A stretch of DNA of 64,000 nucleotides from Hymenobacter sp. CRA2 (GCF_002007105.1 NZ_MVBC01000022.1:1-64000); one strand, 5' to 3'. Shown: positions 41,715-50,945, counted from the stretch's first letter. Numbers and translations: made by a program. Notes: generated from the sequence alone by a model not told the origin.

Positions 41715-44700
41715 ATGAACATCCGCAAGCTACTCGTCGCTAACCGCGGTGAAATTGCGATTCGCGTGCTGCGTGCCGCCACTGAGCTCGGCATTCAGAC
41801 GGTCGCCATTTACACCTACGAGGACCGTTACTCGCTGCACCGCTACAAGGCCGACGAGGCCTACCAGGTCGGGCGCGACGAGGACCCGCTCAAGCCCTAC
41901 CTCGACATTGAGGAAATTCTGCGCGTGGCCAAGGCAAACGGCGTGGATGCCATTCACCCCGGCTACGGTTTCCTCTCCGAAAACGCCACCTTCGCCCGGC
42001 GCTGCCAGGAGGAAGGCATCACCTTCGTGGGGCCCCGCCCGCAGGTGATGGAGGCCCTCGGCGACAAGGTGCGTGCCAAGGAAGTGGCGGTGAGCTGCCA
42101 GGTGCCCATCATCGAGAGCAGCCAGCAGGATTTGACCTCGTTTGAGGTGGCGCGTGAGGAAGCCCACCGCATCGGCTACCCGGTGATGCTGAAGGCGGCG
42201 GCCGGCGGCGGCGGGCGTGGTATGCGCGTCATCCGCGACGACGAGCAGCTGGAAAAAGGCTTTTTCGAGGCTCGCAACGAGGCCAAGAAGGCCTTCGGCG
42301 ACGACACGGTGTTCCTGGAAAGATTTGTGGAGCGCCCCAAGCACATCGAGGTGCAGCTGGTGGCCGACAACCACGGCAACATCATGCACCTCTACGAGCG
42401 GGACTGCTCGGTGCAGCGGCGCTACCAGAAGGTGGTGGAAGTGGCGCCCTCGCTGAACCTGCCCGACCACATGCGCCACTTGCTCTATGAGTACTCGCTG
42501 CGCCTGGGCCGGGCGGTGGGCTACAACAACGTGGGCACCGTGGAATTCTTGGTGAACCCCGAACTAGACCGCATCTACTTCATCGAGGTGAATCCGCGCA
42601 TTCAGGTAGAGCACACGGTGACCGAGATGATTACCGGCATCGACCTCATCAAAACCCAGCTGCACATTGCCGACGGCCGCCACCTTTCGGACCCGGAAAT
42701 CGGGCTGGGCGGCGACGTGAAGCCGCTGAAAATCGGTTACGCCATTCAGTGCCGCATCACTACCGAAGACCCCGAAAACGACTTCAAGCCTGACTACGGC
42801 ACCATCGTGGCCTACCGCTCAGCCGGCGGCTTCGGCATCCGGCTGGATCAGGGCTCGGTGTACCAGGGCGTGAAGATTTCGCCCTTCTTCGACTCGCTGC
42901 TGGTAAAAGTGTCGGCCCACGCGCCCACGCTGGAAGGCGCGGCCCAGAAGATGCAGCGGACGCTCGACGAGTTCCGGGTGCGCGGCGTGCGCACCAACAT
43001 TCAGTTCCTGCAGAACATCATCGCGCACCCTGTATTCGTGGGCGGGCAGGCCAACGTGGATTTCATCAAGGACCACCAGGAGCTGTTTAAGTTCAAGCTG
43101 CGCCTGGACCGCGGCACCCGCCTGCTGGAGTTCCTGGGCGACCTGATTGTGAACGGCAACACCGACGTGAAGGGCCACGTCGACCCGAAGCGGGAGCTGC
43201 CCAAGCCCACGCTGCCGCACTTCGACCCGAGCGGCCCAGTGCCCGCCGGCACCAAGCAGAAGCTCACCGAGCTGGGCCCCGAGGGTTTTGCCGAGTGGCT
43301 GCGCCAGGACCCGCTTATCCACTACACCGACACGACTTTCCGCGACGCGCACCAGAGCCTGCTGGCCACCCGCATGCGCTCCTTCGACATGCTGAAGGTG
43401 GCCGACCGCTACGCCCGCTGCCACCCGCAAACCTTCTCGATGGAGGTGTGGGGCGGGGCTACCTTCGACGTGGCCCTGCGCTTTCTGCACGAAGACCCCT
43501 GGGACCGGCTGGCCAAGCTGCGCGAGGCCGTGCCCAACGTGCTGCTGCAGATGCTCATCCGCGGGGCCAACGGCGTGGGCTACAAGGCCTACCCCGACAA
43601 CCTCACGGAGCGCTTCGTGCAGCAAGCCTGGGAAACCGGCGTCGACGTGTTCCGCATCTTCGACTCGCTGAACTGGATGAAGGGCATGGAGTCCTGCATC
43701 GGCTTCGTGCGCAACAAGACGCAGGGCCTGGCCGAAGCCGCCATCTGCTACACCGGCGACATTCTGGACCCCAAGCGCAACCAGAAGTACTCGCTCGACT
43801 ACTACCTGCGCCTGGCCAAGCAGATCGAGGACGCCGGGGCCCACATCCTGTGCATCAAGGACATGGCCGGCCTGCTCAAGCCCTACGCGGCCACCGAGCT
43901 GATAACGGCTCTGCGCGAGACGGTGAAGCTGCCCATTCACCTGCACACCCACGATACGTCGTCCTTGCAAGCCGCCACGTACCTGAAGGCTGTGGAAGCC
44001 GGCGTCGACGTGATTGACGTGGCACTAGGCTCCTTGTCGGGCCTGACTTCGCAACCCAACTTCAACTCGGTGGTGGAGATGCTGCGCGGCACCGAGCGCC
44101 ACCGCGAGTTCGACCAGCACAGCCTGAACGAATTCTCGAACTACTTCGAGACGGTGCGCGACTATTACTACCCCTTCGAGTCGGGCCTGAAGGCGGGCAC
44201 TTCCGAAGTGTTTCAGCACGAAATTCCCGGTGGGCAGTACTCCAATCTGCGCCCGCAGGCCGCCGCGCTGGGCTTGCTCGACAAGTTTGAGCTGATCAAG
44301 CAGACCTTCGCCGACGTAAACGAGCTGTTCGGCGACATCGTGAAGGTCACGCCCTCGTCGAAGGTGGTGGGCGACATGGCCCTGTTCCTGGTGTCGAACA
44401 ACCTGACCACCGAGGACGTGCTCACGAAAGGGGAGGGCATCAGCTTTCCCGAGTCGGTGCGCGAGCTGTTCCGCGGCGACATCGGGCAGCCGGAGGGCGG
44501 CTGGCCGCAGCAGTTGCAGCGCATCATCCTCAAGGACGAGCAGCCCTTCACCGACCGCCCCAACGAGCACCTCAAGCCCATTGACTTCGAGCGGGAGTGG
44601 CCGAAGTTCCAGGAGAAATTCGGGCCCGGTGCGCGCTTCACCGATCTGCTGTCCTGGCTGCTCTACCCCAAGGTGTTCGAGCAGTACTGGAGCCACTTGC

Positions 44701-45164
44701 AGCAGTACGGCGACGTGTCGGTGGTGCCCACGCGCGTGTTCTTCTACGGGCTGCGGCCCGGCGAAGAAACCATCATCGACATTGCCCGCGGCAAGAGCAT
44801 CATCGTGCGCCTGCAATCGGTGGGGCAGGTCAACGACGACGGCATGCGTACCATCTTCTTCACCCTGAACGGGCAGACGCGCAACCTGGAAATCCGCGAC
44901 CGGTCGGTGGAGGTGAAGACGGTATCCAACCCCAAAGCCGACAAAAACAACGCCCAGCAGATCGGGGCGCCGCTGCAAGGGCTGCTGTCCAAGGTGCTGG
45001 TGAAAGATGGGCAGCAGGTGAAGCGCAACACCCCGCTGTTCATCATCGAGGCCATGAAGATGGAAACCACCATCACCGCTCCGGCCGACGCCCTGGTCAA
45101 GGCCGTGAACCTGACCGAGGGCACGCTGGTCAATGCCGACGACCTCGTTCTGACGCTGAACTAA
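41715..45164 (+). CDS. pyc: Pyruvate carboxylase
   Basis: A full-length single-chain enzyme of 1149 aa. Biotin carboxylase (about 1-460): AAAGGGGRGMR, ERDCSVQRRYQKVVEVAPS, FIEVNPRIQVEHTVTEM. Carboxyltransferase (about 530-810): DTTFRDAHQSLLATRMRS, LCIKDMAGLLKP with the catalytic Lys region, HTHDTSS. A PC tetramerisation part follows, then a biotin carrier domain with K1115 in IIEAMKMETTI. It makes oxaloacetate from pyruvate, bicarbonate and ATP, feeding the TCA cycle and gluconeogenesis. It is monocistronic, with a terminator at 45184-45215. Confidence 0.98.
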   Translation: MNIRKLLVANRGEIAIRVLRAATELGIQTVAIYTYEDRYSLHRYKADEAYQVGRDEDPLKPYLDIEEILRVAKANGVDAIHPGYGFLSENATFARRCQEEGITFVGPRPQVMEALGDKVRAKEVAVSCQVPIIESSQQDLTSFEVAREEAHRIGYPVMLKAAAGGGGRGMRVIRDDEQLEKGFFEARNEAKKAFGDDTVFLERFVERPKHIEVQLVADNHGNIMHLYERDCSVQRRYQKVVEVAPSLNLPDHMRHLLYEYSLRLGRAVGYNNVGTVEFLVNPELDRIYFIEVNPRIQVEHTVTEMITGIDLIKTQLHIADGRHLSDPEIGLGGDVKPLKIGYAIQCRITTEDPENDFKPDYGTIVAYRSAGGFGIRLDQGSVYQGVKISPFFDSLLVKVSAHAPTLEGAAQKMQRTLDEFRVRGVRTNIQFLQNIIAHPVFVGGQANVDFIKDHQELFKFKLRLDRGTRLLEFLGDLIVNGNTDVKGHVDPKRELPKPTLPHFDPSGPVPAGTKQKLTELGPEGFAEWLRQDPLIHYTDTTFRDAHQSLLATRMRSFDMLKVADRYARCHPQTFSMEVWGGATFDVALRFLHEDPWDRLAKLREAVPNVLLQMLIRGANGVGYKAYPDNLTERFVQQAWETGVDVFRIFDSLNWMKGMESCIGFVRNKTQGLAEAAICYTGDILDPKRNQKYSLDYYLRLAKQIEDAGAHILCIKDMAGLLKPYAATELITALRETVKLPIHLHTHDTSSLQAATYLKAVEAGVDVIDVALGSLSGLTSQPNFNSVVEMLRGTERHREFDQHSLNEFSNYFETVRDYYYPFESGLKAGTSEVFQHEIPGGQYSNLRPQAAALGLLDKFELIKQTFADVNELFGDIVKVTPSSKVVGDMALFLVSNNLTTEDVLTKGEGISFPESVRELFRGDIGQPEGGWPQQLQRIILKDEQPFTDRPNEHLKPIDFEREWPKFQEKFGPGARFTDLLSWLLYPKVFEQYWSHLQQYGDVSVVPTRVFFYGLRPGEETIIDIARGKSIIVRLQSVGQVNDDGMRTIFFTLNGQTRNLEIRDRSVEVKTVSNPKADKNNAQQIGAPLQGLLSKVLVKDGQQVKRNTPLFIIEAMKMETTITAPADALVKAVNLTEGTLVNADDLVLTLN

Positions 45165-45183
45165 GCCCATCCCACTGGTTACC

Positions 45184-45215
45184 GGCCCCGCGTTGCCCCG
45201 GTGCAGCGCGGGGCC
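45184..45215 (+). terminator. Hairpin terminator after pyc
   Basis: GGCCCCGCG pairs perfectly with CGCGGGGCC (14-nt loop), 19 bases past the stop; a GTTGC tail follows rather than a T-run. Confidence 0.65.
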
Positions 45216-45310
45216 GTTGCGTTAAGTGGCAGTGAGGTAGGAAGCTAGTCACACTGAGCCCGATTATTGCTGTACTTTAGGCCGGTTAGCACGCTGTTAC
45301 GTCCCTGCTT

Positions 45311-46057
45311 ATGCCTTACTCCAGCCGTTTTACCCAACTACTGGCCGCTGCCCTGTTGGCGTTGCCTTTAGCAGGCCGGGCCCAGCAAATGAGGCCCACG
45401 CCGGCCCCTGATGCCGCCGCCAACGCGAATAAGACCAACATCGTCCCGGGCGAATTTCAGGCGTATAACTCCTTTGACCATCGGTACGAGGGCATCGTAG
45501 GGACGCCCTACCTGATAAAGGGCTGGACGCCGACAACACTGCAACTAGTCGACAAGCGGCAGGTGGACAACGTGCCTGCGCGCTACGACGTGTACCGGCA
45601 GGTTCTGGTCATCCGGCCCGATAATAAGTCCGATTCCGTCTGGCTCGATGCCACCCGCCTAACCGGGTTTGTGCTGCCACCGCTGCTGTCCGGGCAGCCG
45701 GCACGGGTGTTCCAGCCGTTTGCCGATGCGCCGCAGCCTGATCAGCGCCGGGCCTTTGCGGAAGTGCTATACCAAGGAGCTGCCGGCTACACATTGCTGA
45801 AGCTGCCGCGCAAAATCCTGGTGAAGGCCAATTACCAGGGTGGCTACGCCGCCGACCGCCGCTACGACGAGCTGGTAGACCGTAATACCTACTTCCTGCG
45901 CCGGCCCGATGGAACGGTGGCAGAGGTTAAGCTGAACCGGAAATCATTGGCAGCTGCGGCTGGAAGTCTGCAGCCAGGCTTGAGCAGCAGCAAGGCCGAC
46001 ATCAAGACCGAGCAGGACGCCGTGCAGGCCCTGCAGGCAGCGGAAGTAACACGCTAA
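45311..46057 (+). CDS. Secreted protein of unknown function, tandem paralog 1
   Basis: A 248-aa product with a signal peptide (MPYSSRFTQLLAAALLALPLAGRAQQ). Not recognised. The mature part is a mixed, beta-rich domain with FDHRYEGIVGTPYLIKGWTP, RYDVYRQVLVIRPDNKSD, YRELV-like YDELVDRNTYFLRRPDG and a helical C-terminus ending in KADIKTEQDAVQALQAAE. It shares this whole plan with the next gene, so the pair arose by duplication. Residues YDEL-(I/V)D, FLRRPDG and DIKTEQDAV are conserved between them. It is probably periplasmic or surface-exposed. Confidence 0.75.
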   Translation: MPYSSRFTQLLAAALLALPLAGRAQQMRPTPAPDAAANANKTNIVPGEFQAYNSFDHRYEGIVGTPYLIKGWTPTTLQLVDKRQVDNVPARYDVYRQVLVIRPDNKSDSVWLDATRLTGFVLPPLLSGQPARVFQPFADAPQPDQRRAFAEVLYQGAAGYTLLKLPRKILVKANYQGGYAADRRYDELVDRNTYFLRRPDGTVAEVKLNRKSLAAAAGSLQPGLSSSKADIKTEQDAVQALQAAEVTR

Positions 46058-46143
46058 GTCAGAATAGCACGCAGAAGATCAGTGATTATCTGCGTCAGGA
46101 TACCTACTTTACCTGCCTCTCCCAGTCTCAACTACCTACTCTC

Positions 46144-46872
46144 GTGCACTACCGACGCTTCGGCTTGCTGGCCCTCGCAATTACTGCTTCAAGCATATCA
46201 ACCTTGTGCGCCCAGGGCTCGGCGGCTTTGGGGGGCAACAGCAGCAATACCAATATTGATGCGCTGACGCGTGGCGCACCGGCCATGGTGTATGACAACC
46301 GATTGGAAAAGATGCACGGCTCGCCGTACGCCTTTACCCGCTGGATTCCAGGCGAAATCACGCCTGCCAACCCTAACCTGCGGCCGCTCAAAGCACCGCT
46401 GAAGTACGACGTATTTCACCAGCAATTGCTTACGCAGGTAAACGGCCGCGATTCGGCGCTCATTGTGCCCTCCCTGGTGATGGGGTTCACCCTGAACGAT
46501 GTGGTGCTGGGCACTGACCACCCGCGCCGCTTCGTGCGGTTTACGGACAGCCCAAACCCGGCCTACAAGCAACAATTTGTAGAAGTGCTCTACGAGCGCC
46601 CCAACGGGTACTCATTGTTCAAGCGCTACGACAAAGGGCTGCTAAAAGCCAATTATCAAGGCGCTTACAGCTCTGATAAGCCTTACGATGAGCTGGTTGA
46701 TCAGCCCATGTATTTTCTGCGCCGCCCCGATGGCAGACTGGTGGAAGTGAAGCTCACACGCAAGGCCTTGGCAGCGGCCGCCCCGGCTTTGCAGGCTGGC
46801 TTGGCCAAGCGCGACATCAAAACCGAGCAGGACGCTGTGCTGGCCCTGCAAGCAGCGGATACCAGCAAATAA
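46144..46872 (+). CDS. Secreted protein of unknown function, tandem paralog 2
   Basis: A 242-aa product from a GTG start at 46144 (MHYRRFGLLALAITASSISTLCAQG, signal peptide). It is clearly paralogous to the previous gene: YDNRLEKMHGSPYAFTRWIP, LKYDVFHQQLLTQVNGRDSA, KANYQGAYSSDKPYDELVD, YFLRRPDGRLVEVKLTRKAL, KRDIKTEQDAVLALQAADT. The 86-base gap lets both sit in one transcript. No family was recognised and no catalytic motif stands out. Confidence 0.75.
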   Translation: MHYRRFGLLALAITASSISTLCAQGSAALGGNSSNTNIDALTRGAPAMVYDNRLEKMHGSPYAFTRWIPGEITPANPNLRPLKAPLKYDVFHQQLLTQVNGRDSALIVPSLVMGFTLNDVVLGTDHPRRFVRFTDSPNPAYKQQFVEVLYERPNGYSLFKRYDKGLLKANYQGAYSSDKPYDELVDQPMYFLRRPDGRLVEVKLTRKALAAAAPALQAGLAKRDIKTEQDAVLALQAADTSK

Positions 46873-46893
46873 CCCACTACTCGCCACAACAGC

Positions 46894-46934
46894 AACGCCG
46901 GCCATTCCTGCACTAGTCAGGAGTGGCCGGCGTT
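46894..46934. terminator. Bidirectional terminator
   Basis: AACGCCGGCCATTCCT pairs with AGGAGTGGCCGGCGTT (16 bp, one G:T), between the second paralog (+) and a minus-strand gene. Confidence 0.78.
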
Positions 46935-46958
46935 GGCTTTGGGGGCTGCCGTTGCCGA

Positions 46959-47306
46959 TCAATAACTGCCCGGCATGGCGTCGGAGCGGAGCACCCGGTG
47001 ACGGTCGGCTGCGGCGGGCACGGCTCCCCGGTTGCGCTCCAGCTCTAGTAAGCGGCTGCTTTGCGTATTGTAGCGCGTCACCAGCTGGTCGTAGGCTTGC
47101 AGCAGGCTGTTCAGTTGGGCCTTCAATTCGGACACTTCCGCTGCGGAGGCGTAGCGCGAATCCAGGTCCGGCTGCAGAGCCGGGCCGGGAGCGGGCATCG
47201 TCAGGGCTGGAGCTGTCGGTGACGGAGCAGATTGGGCATGAACAGCCGTACGGCCGAGCAGCAGCAACGCAAGCAGGAGCAGGAAACGAAGTAAGGTAAA
47301 TGGCAT
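46959..47306 (-). CDS. Small secreted coiled-coil protein
   Basis: A 115-aa product with a signal peptide (MPFTLLRFLLLLALLLLGRTAVHAQ), a Pro/Ala-rich stretch (about 26-50) and a helical, probably coiled-coil segment (about 52-92, AAEVSELKAQLNSLLQAYDQ, LVTRYNTQSSRLLELERN). Not recognised. It is likely periplasmic. The gene stands alone between a bidirectional terminator and a divergent neighbour. Confidence 0.6.
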   Translation of the reverse strand: MPFTLLRFLLLLALLLLGRTAVHAQSAPSPTAPALTMPAPGPALQPDLDSRYASAAEVSELKAQLNSLLQAYDQLVTRYNTQSSRLLELERNRGAVPAAADRHRVLRSDAMPGSY

Positions 47307-47413
47307 ATGGCTTGGATGGAGCGGGGTTGGAATGGGACAAAACTAGGTTGTCTGCATTCCGCCGTCAATCACACGAACATGTGACGGCTGCTCATCACCG
47401 GCCTCAGCTGCCT

Positions 47414-48232
47414 TTAATGCGGTAGCCGCACGCTCAGACCCGCCCCGAGTGTGGTGCCGCGCTGGCCCGTAAATGCGCGTCCGGCCGTGATATCCAGCCG
47501 CAAGCCCGGCAGCGGCCGCCAGTTCAGGCCCAGCGTGGTGCCGTGCGTATAGGATTGCCGGCCTGTGCCATAGGCTTCGGCGAAGAAGCCAAACTTATTA
47601 ACCAGGGGACCATTCAGGGCCAGGGTGTACAGAAACTGCCCCTGCTTGGTGTCGGCGGCGCGGAAGCCGCTCTGGCTAAAGCCCAGGTTGCCCTCCAGCC
47701 CGTAGCGCTGGCCGATTTGCTGCGACACCAGGGCGCGGACGCCTGCCACGGGCTTGGCCAGCTGCATGGCCCGGTCGCCGGTTTTGGGCAGCGTCAGCTC
47801 GGTGAGAAATACCACCTGCGAGCGGGCATCCTGGTTGGTGGACGCCAGCCACTTCGCCCCCACGGTCAGCGGAGCCAAGCCGAAGGAGGCCGCCGGCCCG
47901 GCTTCGGGGTTCAGCGCCCGGGGGCCGCTGTGCAGGTAGCCCTGCGTAAGGCGCAGCTCCATGTGATTGAAGAAGCCGACGCGCAGCAGGCCGCTCGATA
48001 GCGTGTGGGCACTGCCAGCAGCAGGCAGCTGGCGCAGGGTTCCTAGTTCTACCTGGAACTGACCCGGCCGCAACATGCTGGTCGTCACGGTTTGCCCCGG
48101 GCGGTCCGGGCGGATATTGCGCACGAAGGGCGCTTCTTCGTTGTAAGTCGGATCGGTGGCGGGGGCCTGGGCCAAGGTGCGGCCGGCGACGCCCAAAGCC
48201 AGGGCGCCGGTCAGCAGAATGGTCGTACGCAT
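47414..48232 (-). CDS. Outer-membrane beta-barrel protein (Phenol_MetA_deg-like transporter family)
   Basis: A 272-aa product with a signal peptide (MRTTILLTGALALGVAGRTLAQ). Alternating strands run to a terminal GAGLSVRLPH. The opening RNIRPDRPGQTVTTSMLRPGQFQVELG and GFFNHMELRLTQGYL fit the Bacteroidetes family annotated as a putative MetA-pathway outer-membrane transporter. A specific substrate cannot be inferred. Single gene, divergent from the DUF3078 gene. Confidence 0.72.
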   Translation of the reverse strand: MRTTILLTGALALGVAGRTLAQAPATDPTYNEEAPFVRNIRPDRPGQTVTTSMLRPGQFQVELGTLRQLPAAGSAHTLSSGLLRVGFFNHMELRLTQGYLHSGPRALNPEAGPAASFGLAPLTVGAKWLASTNQDARSQVVFLTELTLPKTGDRAMQLAKPVAGVRALVSQQIGQRYGLEGNLGFSQSGFRAADTKQGQFLYTLALNGPLVNKFGFFAEAYGTGRQSYTHGTTLGLNWRPLPGLRLDITAGRAFTGQRGTTLGAGLSVRLPH

Positions 48233-48414
48233 ATCCCAGCGACAAGCCCCGCCACATAGCCGTTCAATTATGGTGGATGGAAGAGGATAAAGTTGGGAAT
48301 CAAGAGAACTAGCCGGATTTAAATTGTTCTTTTCAAAGAATATTGCACAAACTGTAACCTTCGCGAATAGCTTATTTTTCGAACCGCAAAACCCAGAAGC
48401 TCGACCTTTACGGC

Positions 48415-49332
48415 ATGAAGCACTTATACATTGTCCTGTTGCTGCTAGCCGGTTTGAATTCGGCGCAGGCCCAGACCGCGTTGGACTCCGCCGCTACCGT
48501 TTCGCCCTGGAAAACCAAGTTCAAGGGGGCGCTCAACATCAGTCAGGCCCTGCTCTCCGACAACTGGAAGGGCGGGGGCGTGAGCTTTATCGGGCTGAAT
48601 TCGCTGCTCAATGCCAAGGCCAGCTACCGGCTGGCGCGCACGAGCTGGGACAACGAAGCGGATCTGCTGTTTGCTTTTGCCAATAACCGGGGCCAGGGCT
48701 ACCGCAAGAACCTCGACCGACTTTTCCTCGACACCAAGTACGGCTATAGCATCAGCTCCGACTGGAACATGTTTGCCTCGCTGAACCTGCTGAGCCAGTT
48801 TGCGCCCGGCTACGAGTACGACAAGGACGCCGCCGGCAACGACCGCACGCGCCTGGTATCGTCGTGGTTTGCGCCGGCCTTTCTGACGGCGGCCTACGGC
48901 TTCGAATACCACCCAAACACCTATTTCAAGGTGCGCCTGGCCCCTTTTGCGCCCCGTTTCACCTTCGTCGACCGGCCCGAGCGGTTCCTCAGTTCGGTGG
49001 GCGCGGAGCCCTACGGCGCGAAGCCACCGCGCGAGCTGCGCCGCGAGTGGCTGGCCGCGCAGGTACTCAGCGAGTTCGATAAGGATGTCATGCAGAACGT
49101 CAATCTGCAGGCGCGCTACCTGCTGTTTGCCAACTACAAAGAGCTGGCGTTTCGCAAGCTCGACCACCGGCTGGAAATGATTATTACCGCCAAAGTCAAC
49201 CGCTACATCAACGTGGCCGTGACCGGCATTGGCCTCTATGACTACGACCAGGACCGGAAAATTCAGGCCAGCCAGGCGTTGTCACTGGGCTTTCTCTATA
49301 CGTTCCAGAACTACCAGGACGGGAAGAACTAG
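48415..49332 (+). CDS. DUF3078 domain-containing outer-membrane protein
   Basis: A 305-aa product with a signal peptide (MKHLYIVLLLLAGLNSAQAQ). The segment FKGALNISQALLSDNWKGGGVSFIGLNSLLNAKA, read in parts, with SNWxGGG-like wording, and LDTKYGYSISSDWNMFASLN are typical of DUF3078. The many short amphipathic strands suggest a barrel in the outer membrane. Function unknown. The stop codon lies in the arm of a 14-bp hairpin (49329-49366). Confidence 0.82.
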   Translation: MKHLYIVLLLLAGLNSAQAQTALDSAATVSPWKTKFKGALNISQALLSDNWKGGGVSFIGLNSLLNAKASYRLARTSWDNEADLLFAFANNRGQGYRKNLDRLFLDTKYGYSISSDWNMFASLNLLSQFAPGYEYDKDAAGNDRTRLVSSWFAPAFLTAAYGFEYHPNTYFKVRLAPFAPRFTFVDRPERFLSSVGAEPYGAKPPRELRREWLAAQVLSEFDKDVMQNVNLQARYLLFANYKELAFRKLDHRLEMIITAKVNRYINVAVTGIGLYDYDQDRKIQASQALSLGFLYTFQNYQDGKN

Positions 49333-49366
49333 CCGCCCGCGCACCGACCGGCGCGCGGGCGGCTAG
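49329..49366. terminator. Hairpin terminator containing the DUF3078 stop codon
   Basis: CTAGCCGCCCGCGC (49329-49342) pairs perfectly with GCGCGGGCGGCTAG (49353-49366) around a 10-nt loop; TAG of the gene is inside the left arm. It faces a convergent small gene. Confidence 0.75.
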
Positions 49367-49373
49367 CGGCTGC

Positions 49374-49586
49374 TTACTGCATCGAGTGCGTTTCGACCTG
49401 CGTGGCCAACCGGCGCAGGATAAACTCCGCGTCGGCCGGAATGCCCTGCCGCAGCTGCATGATGGCTGCGTCCTGCCAGTTGCGCAGCAGGATAGGGTCC
49501 TCGCGCCGGCCGTGCAGGCGGTCGGGGTGGGTGGTTAGCCACTGCTGCACAATGGCGCGGGCCTGTTGATCGGTCATGGTTTCCAT
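49374..49586 (-). CDS. Small hypothetical protein, 70 aa
   Basis: METMTDQQARAIVQQWLTTH followed by a helical, charged sequence with LLRNWQDAAIMQLRQGIPAD and AEFILRRLATQVETH. Composition and codon use are those of a normal gene, and the frame ends next to a shared terminator. Not recognised. The start may be the internal Met4 (MTDQQ). Moderate confidence that it is real. Confidence 0.5.
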   Translation of the reverse strand: METMTDQQARAIVQQWLTTHPDRLHGRREDPILLRNWQDAAIMQLRQGIPADAEFILRRLATQVETHSMQ

Positions 49587-49695
49587 GGGCGTAAGGCGTT
49601 GGGTTGCCGATGGACTTAATATACACCCGCGCCGCCCCGATGTGGTTACTTAGTGGCTTGATTTTTAGCGCGGAATCTGATTTGGGCAGGCAATA

Positions 49696-49724
49696 AAAAA
49701 GCCCGGCAGCTCGCCGGGCTTTTT
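49696..49724 (-). terminator. Intrinsic terminator
   Basis: AAAAAGCCCGGC pairs perfectly with GCCGGGCTTTTT around a 5-nt loop; it ends the disordered-protein gene on the minus strand and can work both ways. Confidence 0.88.
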
Positions 49725-49744
49725 GCTTGGAGACACCGCCGCGA

Positions 49745-50587
49745 TTAGCGTTGGCGCCGGTTGTTGCGGTCATCGAAGTCGCTCCGGTTTCGGTCGTTGT
49801 TGCGGCGGTCATCGTCCTCGTCGCGGCGCATGGCGTTGTTGCGGTTGCCGGAGTCGTAGAGCGAGTTGCTGTAGTCGTCGCCGTAGCCGTAATCGGAGCG
49901 GTGGCCGTCGCGGTTGCTACCGTCGTAGCGGCCGCGCTGCTCGTTGCGGTCATTGCCCCGGTCATCGTCCTGGCGGTTGATGCGGTCGGTGTAGTTGTCG
50001 CGGTAGTCCTCGAAGTAGCGGTCGGTGCCGCGGTCGGCAAAGCCGCGCGAGTACTGGTCGCGGCCCCGCGAGGCTTCGTGGCCGCGCACGCGCGCGTCGT
50101 TCTGGTCGTAGTCGCGCGGGGTGATACCGCCGGGGCGCTGGTGGCTGTAGTGGATGTAGGAAGGCGCGTCGTCCTCCCGGGCCGGGTACTGGCGCCGGTC
50201 GCTTTCGTCGTAGTAGCTGCGGAACTGCGAATTATCGCGCCGGTAGTATTCGTAGCCGCCGCCCTGCGGGCCGGAGTTGAAGCCGCGCGACTGGTTGCCC
50301 TGATCCTGGTTGCGGCGGTTGTCGTCGTATTGCCCGCGCTGCTGGCCCTGGCCGCCGTTGCGGCTGCGCGGGTCGGCGGTGCCGGGGCCGTCGTGCTGGC
50401 CGTAGCCCGTGTGGCGGCCCGAGGATGCGTAGGTGGGGCGGCTGCCTTCGCTGCTGCGGCTGTTGCCGTAGTTGCGCTGCTCGTAGGTGTCGCCCTGGCG
50501 GCCGTCGCGGGCGTTATCGTGGTGGTCGTACTGGTTGCGGCCGCGGTCGTCGAAGTCGTCGGTCCGGAGCTTTTGGTGATGTGCCAT
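49745..50587 (-). CDS. Extremely hydrophilic, disordered R/D/N/G/Y/Q-rich protein
   Basis: A 280-aa product with no hydrophobic core, signal or membrane segment. It is made almost wholly of Arg, Asp, Asn, Gly, Tyr, Gln, Ser and His, with recurring elements such as RRDN, YDDNRRN, DRNNRR and DYRDNYTDR. Charge is mixed (strings such as RRDEDDDRRNNDRNRSD). It resembles intrinsically disordered stress or RNA-binding proteins in composition, not in any family I know. The antisense frame is open too, but the minus strand has the normal start, the terminator and a sensible gene position. No partner gene. Confidence 0.7.
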   Translation of the reverse strand: MAHHQKLRTDDFDDRGRNQYDHHDNARDGRQGDTYEQRNYGNSRSSEGSRPTYASSGRHTGYGQHDGPGTADPRSRNGGQGQQRGQYDDNRRNQDQGNQSRGFNSGPQGGGYEYYRRDNSQFRSYYDESDRRQYPAREDDAPSYIHYSHQRPGGITPRDYDQNDARVRGHEASRGRDQYSRGFADRGTDRYFEDYRDNYTDRINRQDDDRGNDRNEQRGRYDGSNRDGHRSDYGYGDDYSNSLYDSGNRNNAMRRDEDDDRRNNDRNRSDFDDRNNRRQR

Positions 50588-50807
50588 GAGTGCGGAGTGG
50601 GTTTTGGTTGAGGCTTTCTTTTACCCCCGGCAGCAAGGTGGGGTTTCGTGTTAGTGGTTGATTGTCAGGTGTTATGGCTGAGCTTGGAATGTGGGCCAGT
50701 CAGCATTTAACCTCTGATAACCAGCCGGATTTCAGCTGGTAAAATGCCAGAAGGAAGCGTAGCTGCTCCTGATGCGGCACCAGCTATGCAGAAGGGGCTA
50801 AACGCAG

Positions 50808-50836
50808 AAATCCCCCGGTGAAGCACCGGAGGATTT
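50808..50836 (-). terminator. Second of two tandem hairpins downstream of the RND pump gene
   Basis: AAATCCCCCGGTG pairs with CACCGGAGGATTT around AAG. On the minus strand it is preceded by GGTTTGGTGAGAG, a box nearly the same as that before the first hairpin. Confidence 0.6.
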
Positions 50837-50913
50837 ACTCTCACCAAACCTTTAAAATGGTCGCTGATGACCCGGGCCAGCCGGGCAAAGCCCGCCCGCA
50901 CCGGGCAGCCGTG

Positions 50914-50945
50914 AAAAAGCCTTAGGCCAGCAGCCCAAGGTTTTT
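50914..50945 (-). terminator. First terminator downstream of the RND pump gene
   Basis: AAAAAGCCTTAGG pairs imperfectly with CCCAAGGTTTTT. On the minus strand it is preceded by GGTTAGTGAGAG, just after the pump stop, and ends in a T-run. Confidence 0.7.

Noticed and set aside
49727-50611. 294-codon frame opposite the disordered protein
   Set aside because: Almost pure Val/Ala/Gly, as expected from reverse-reading Arg/Asp/Asn codons; starts and terminator fit the minus strand better.
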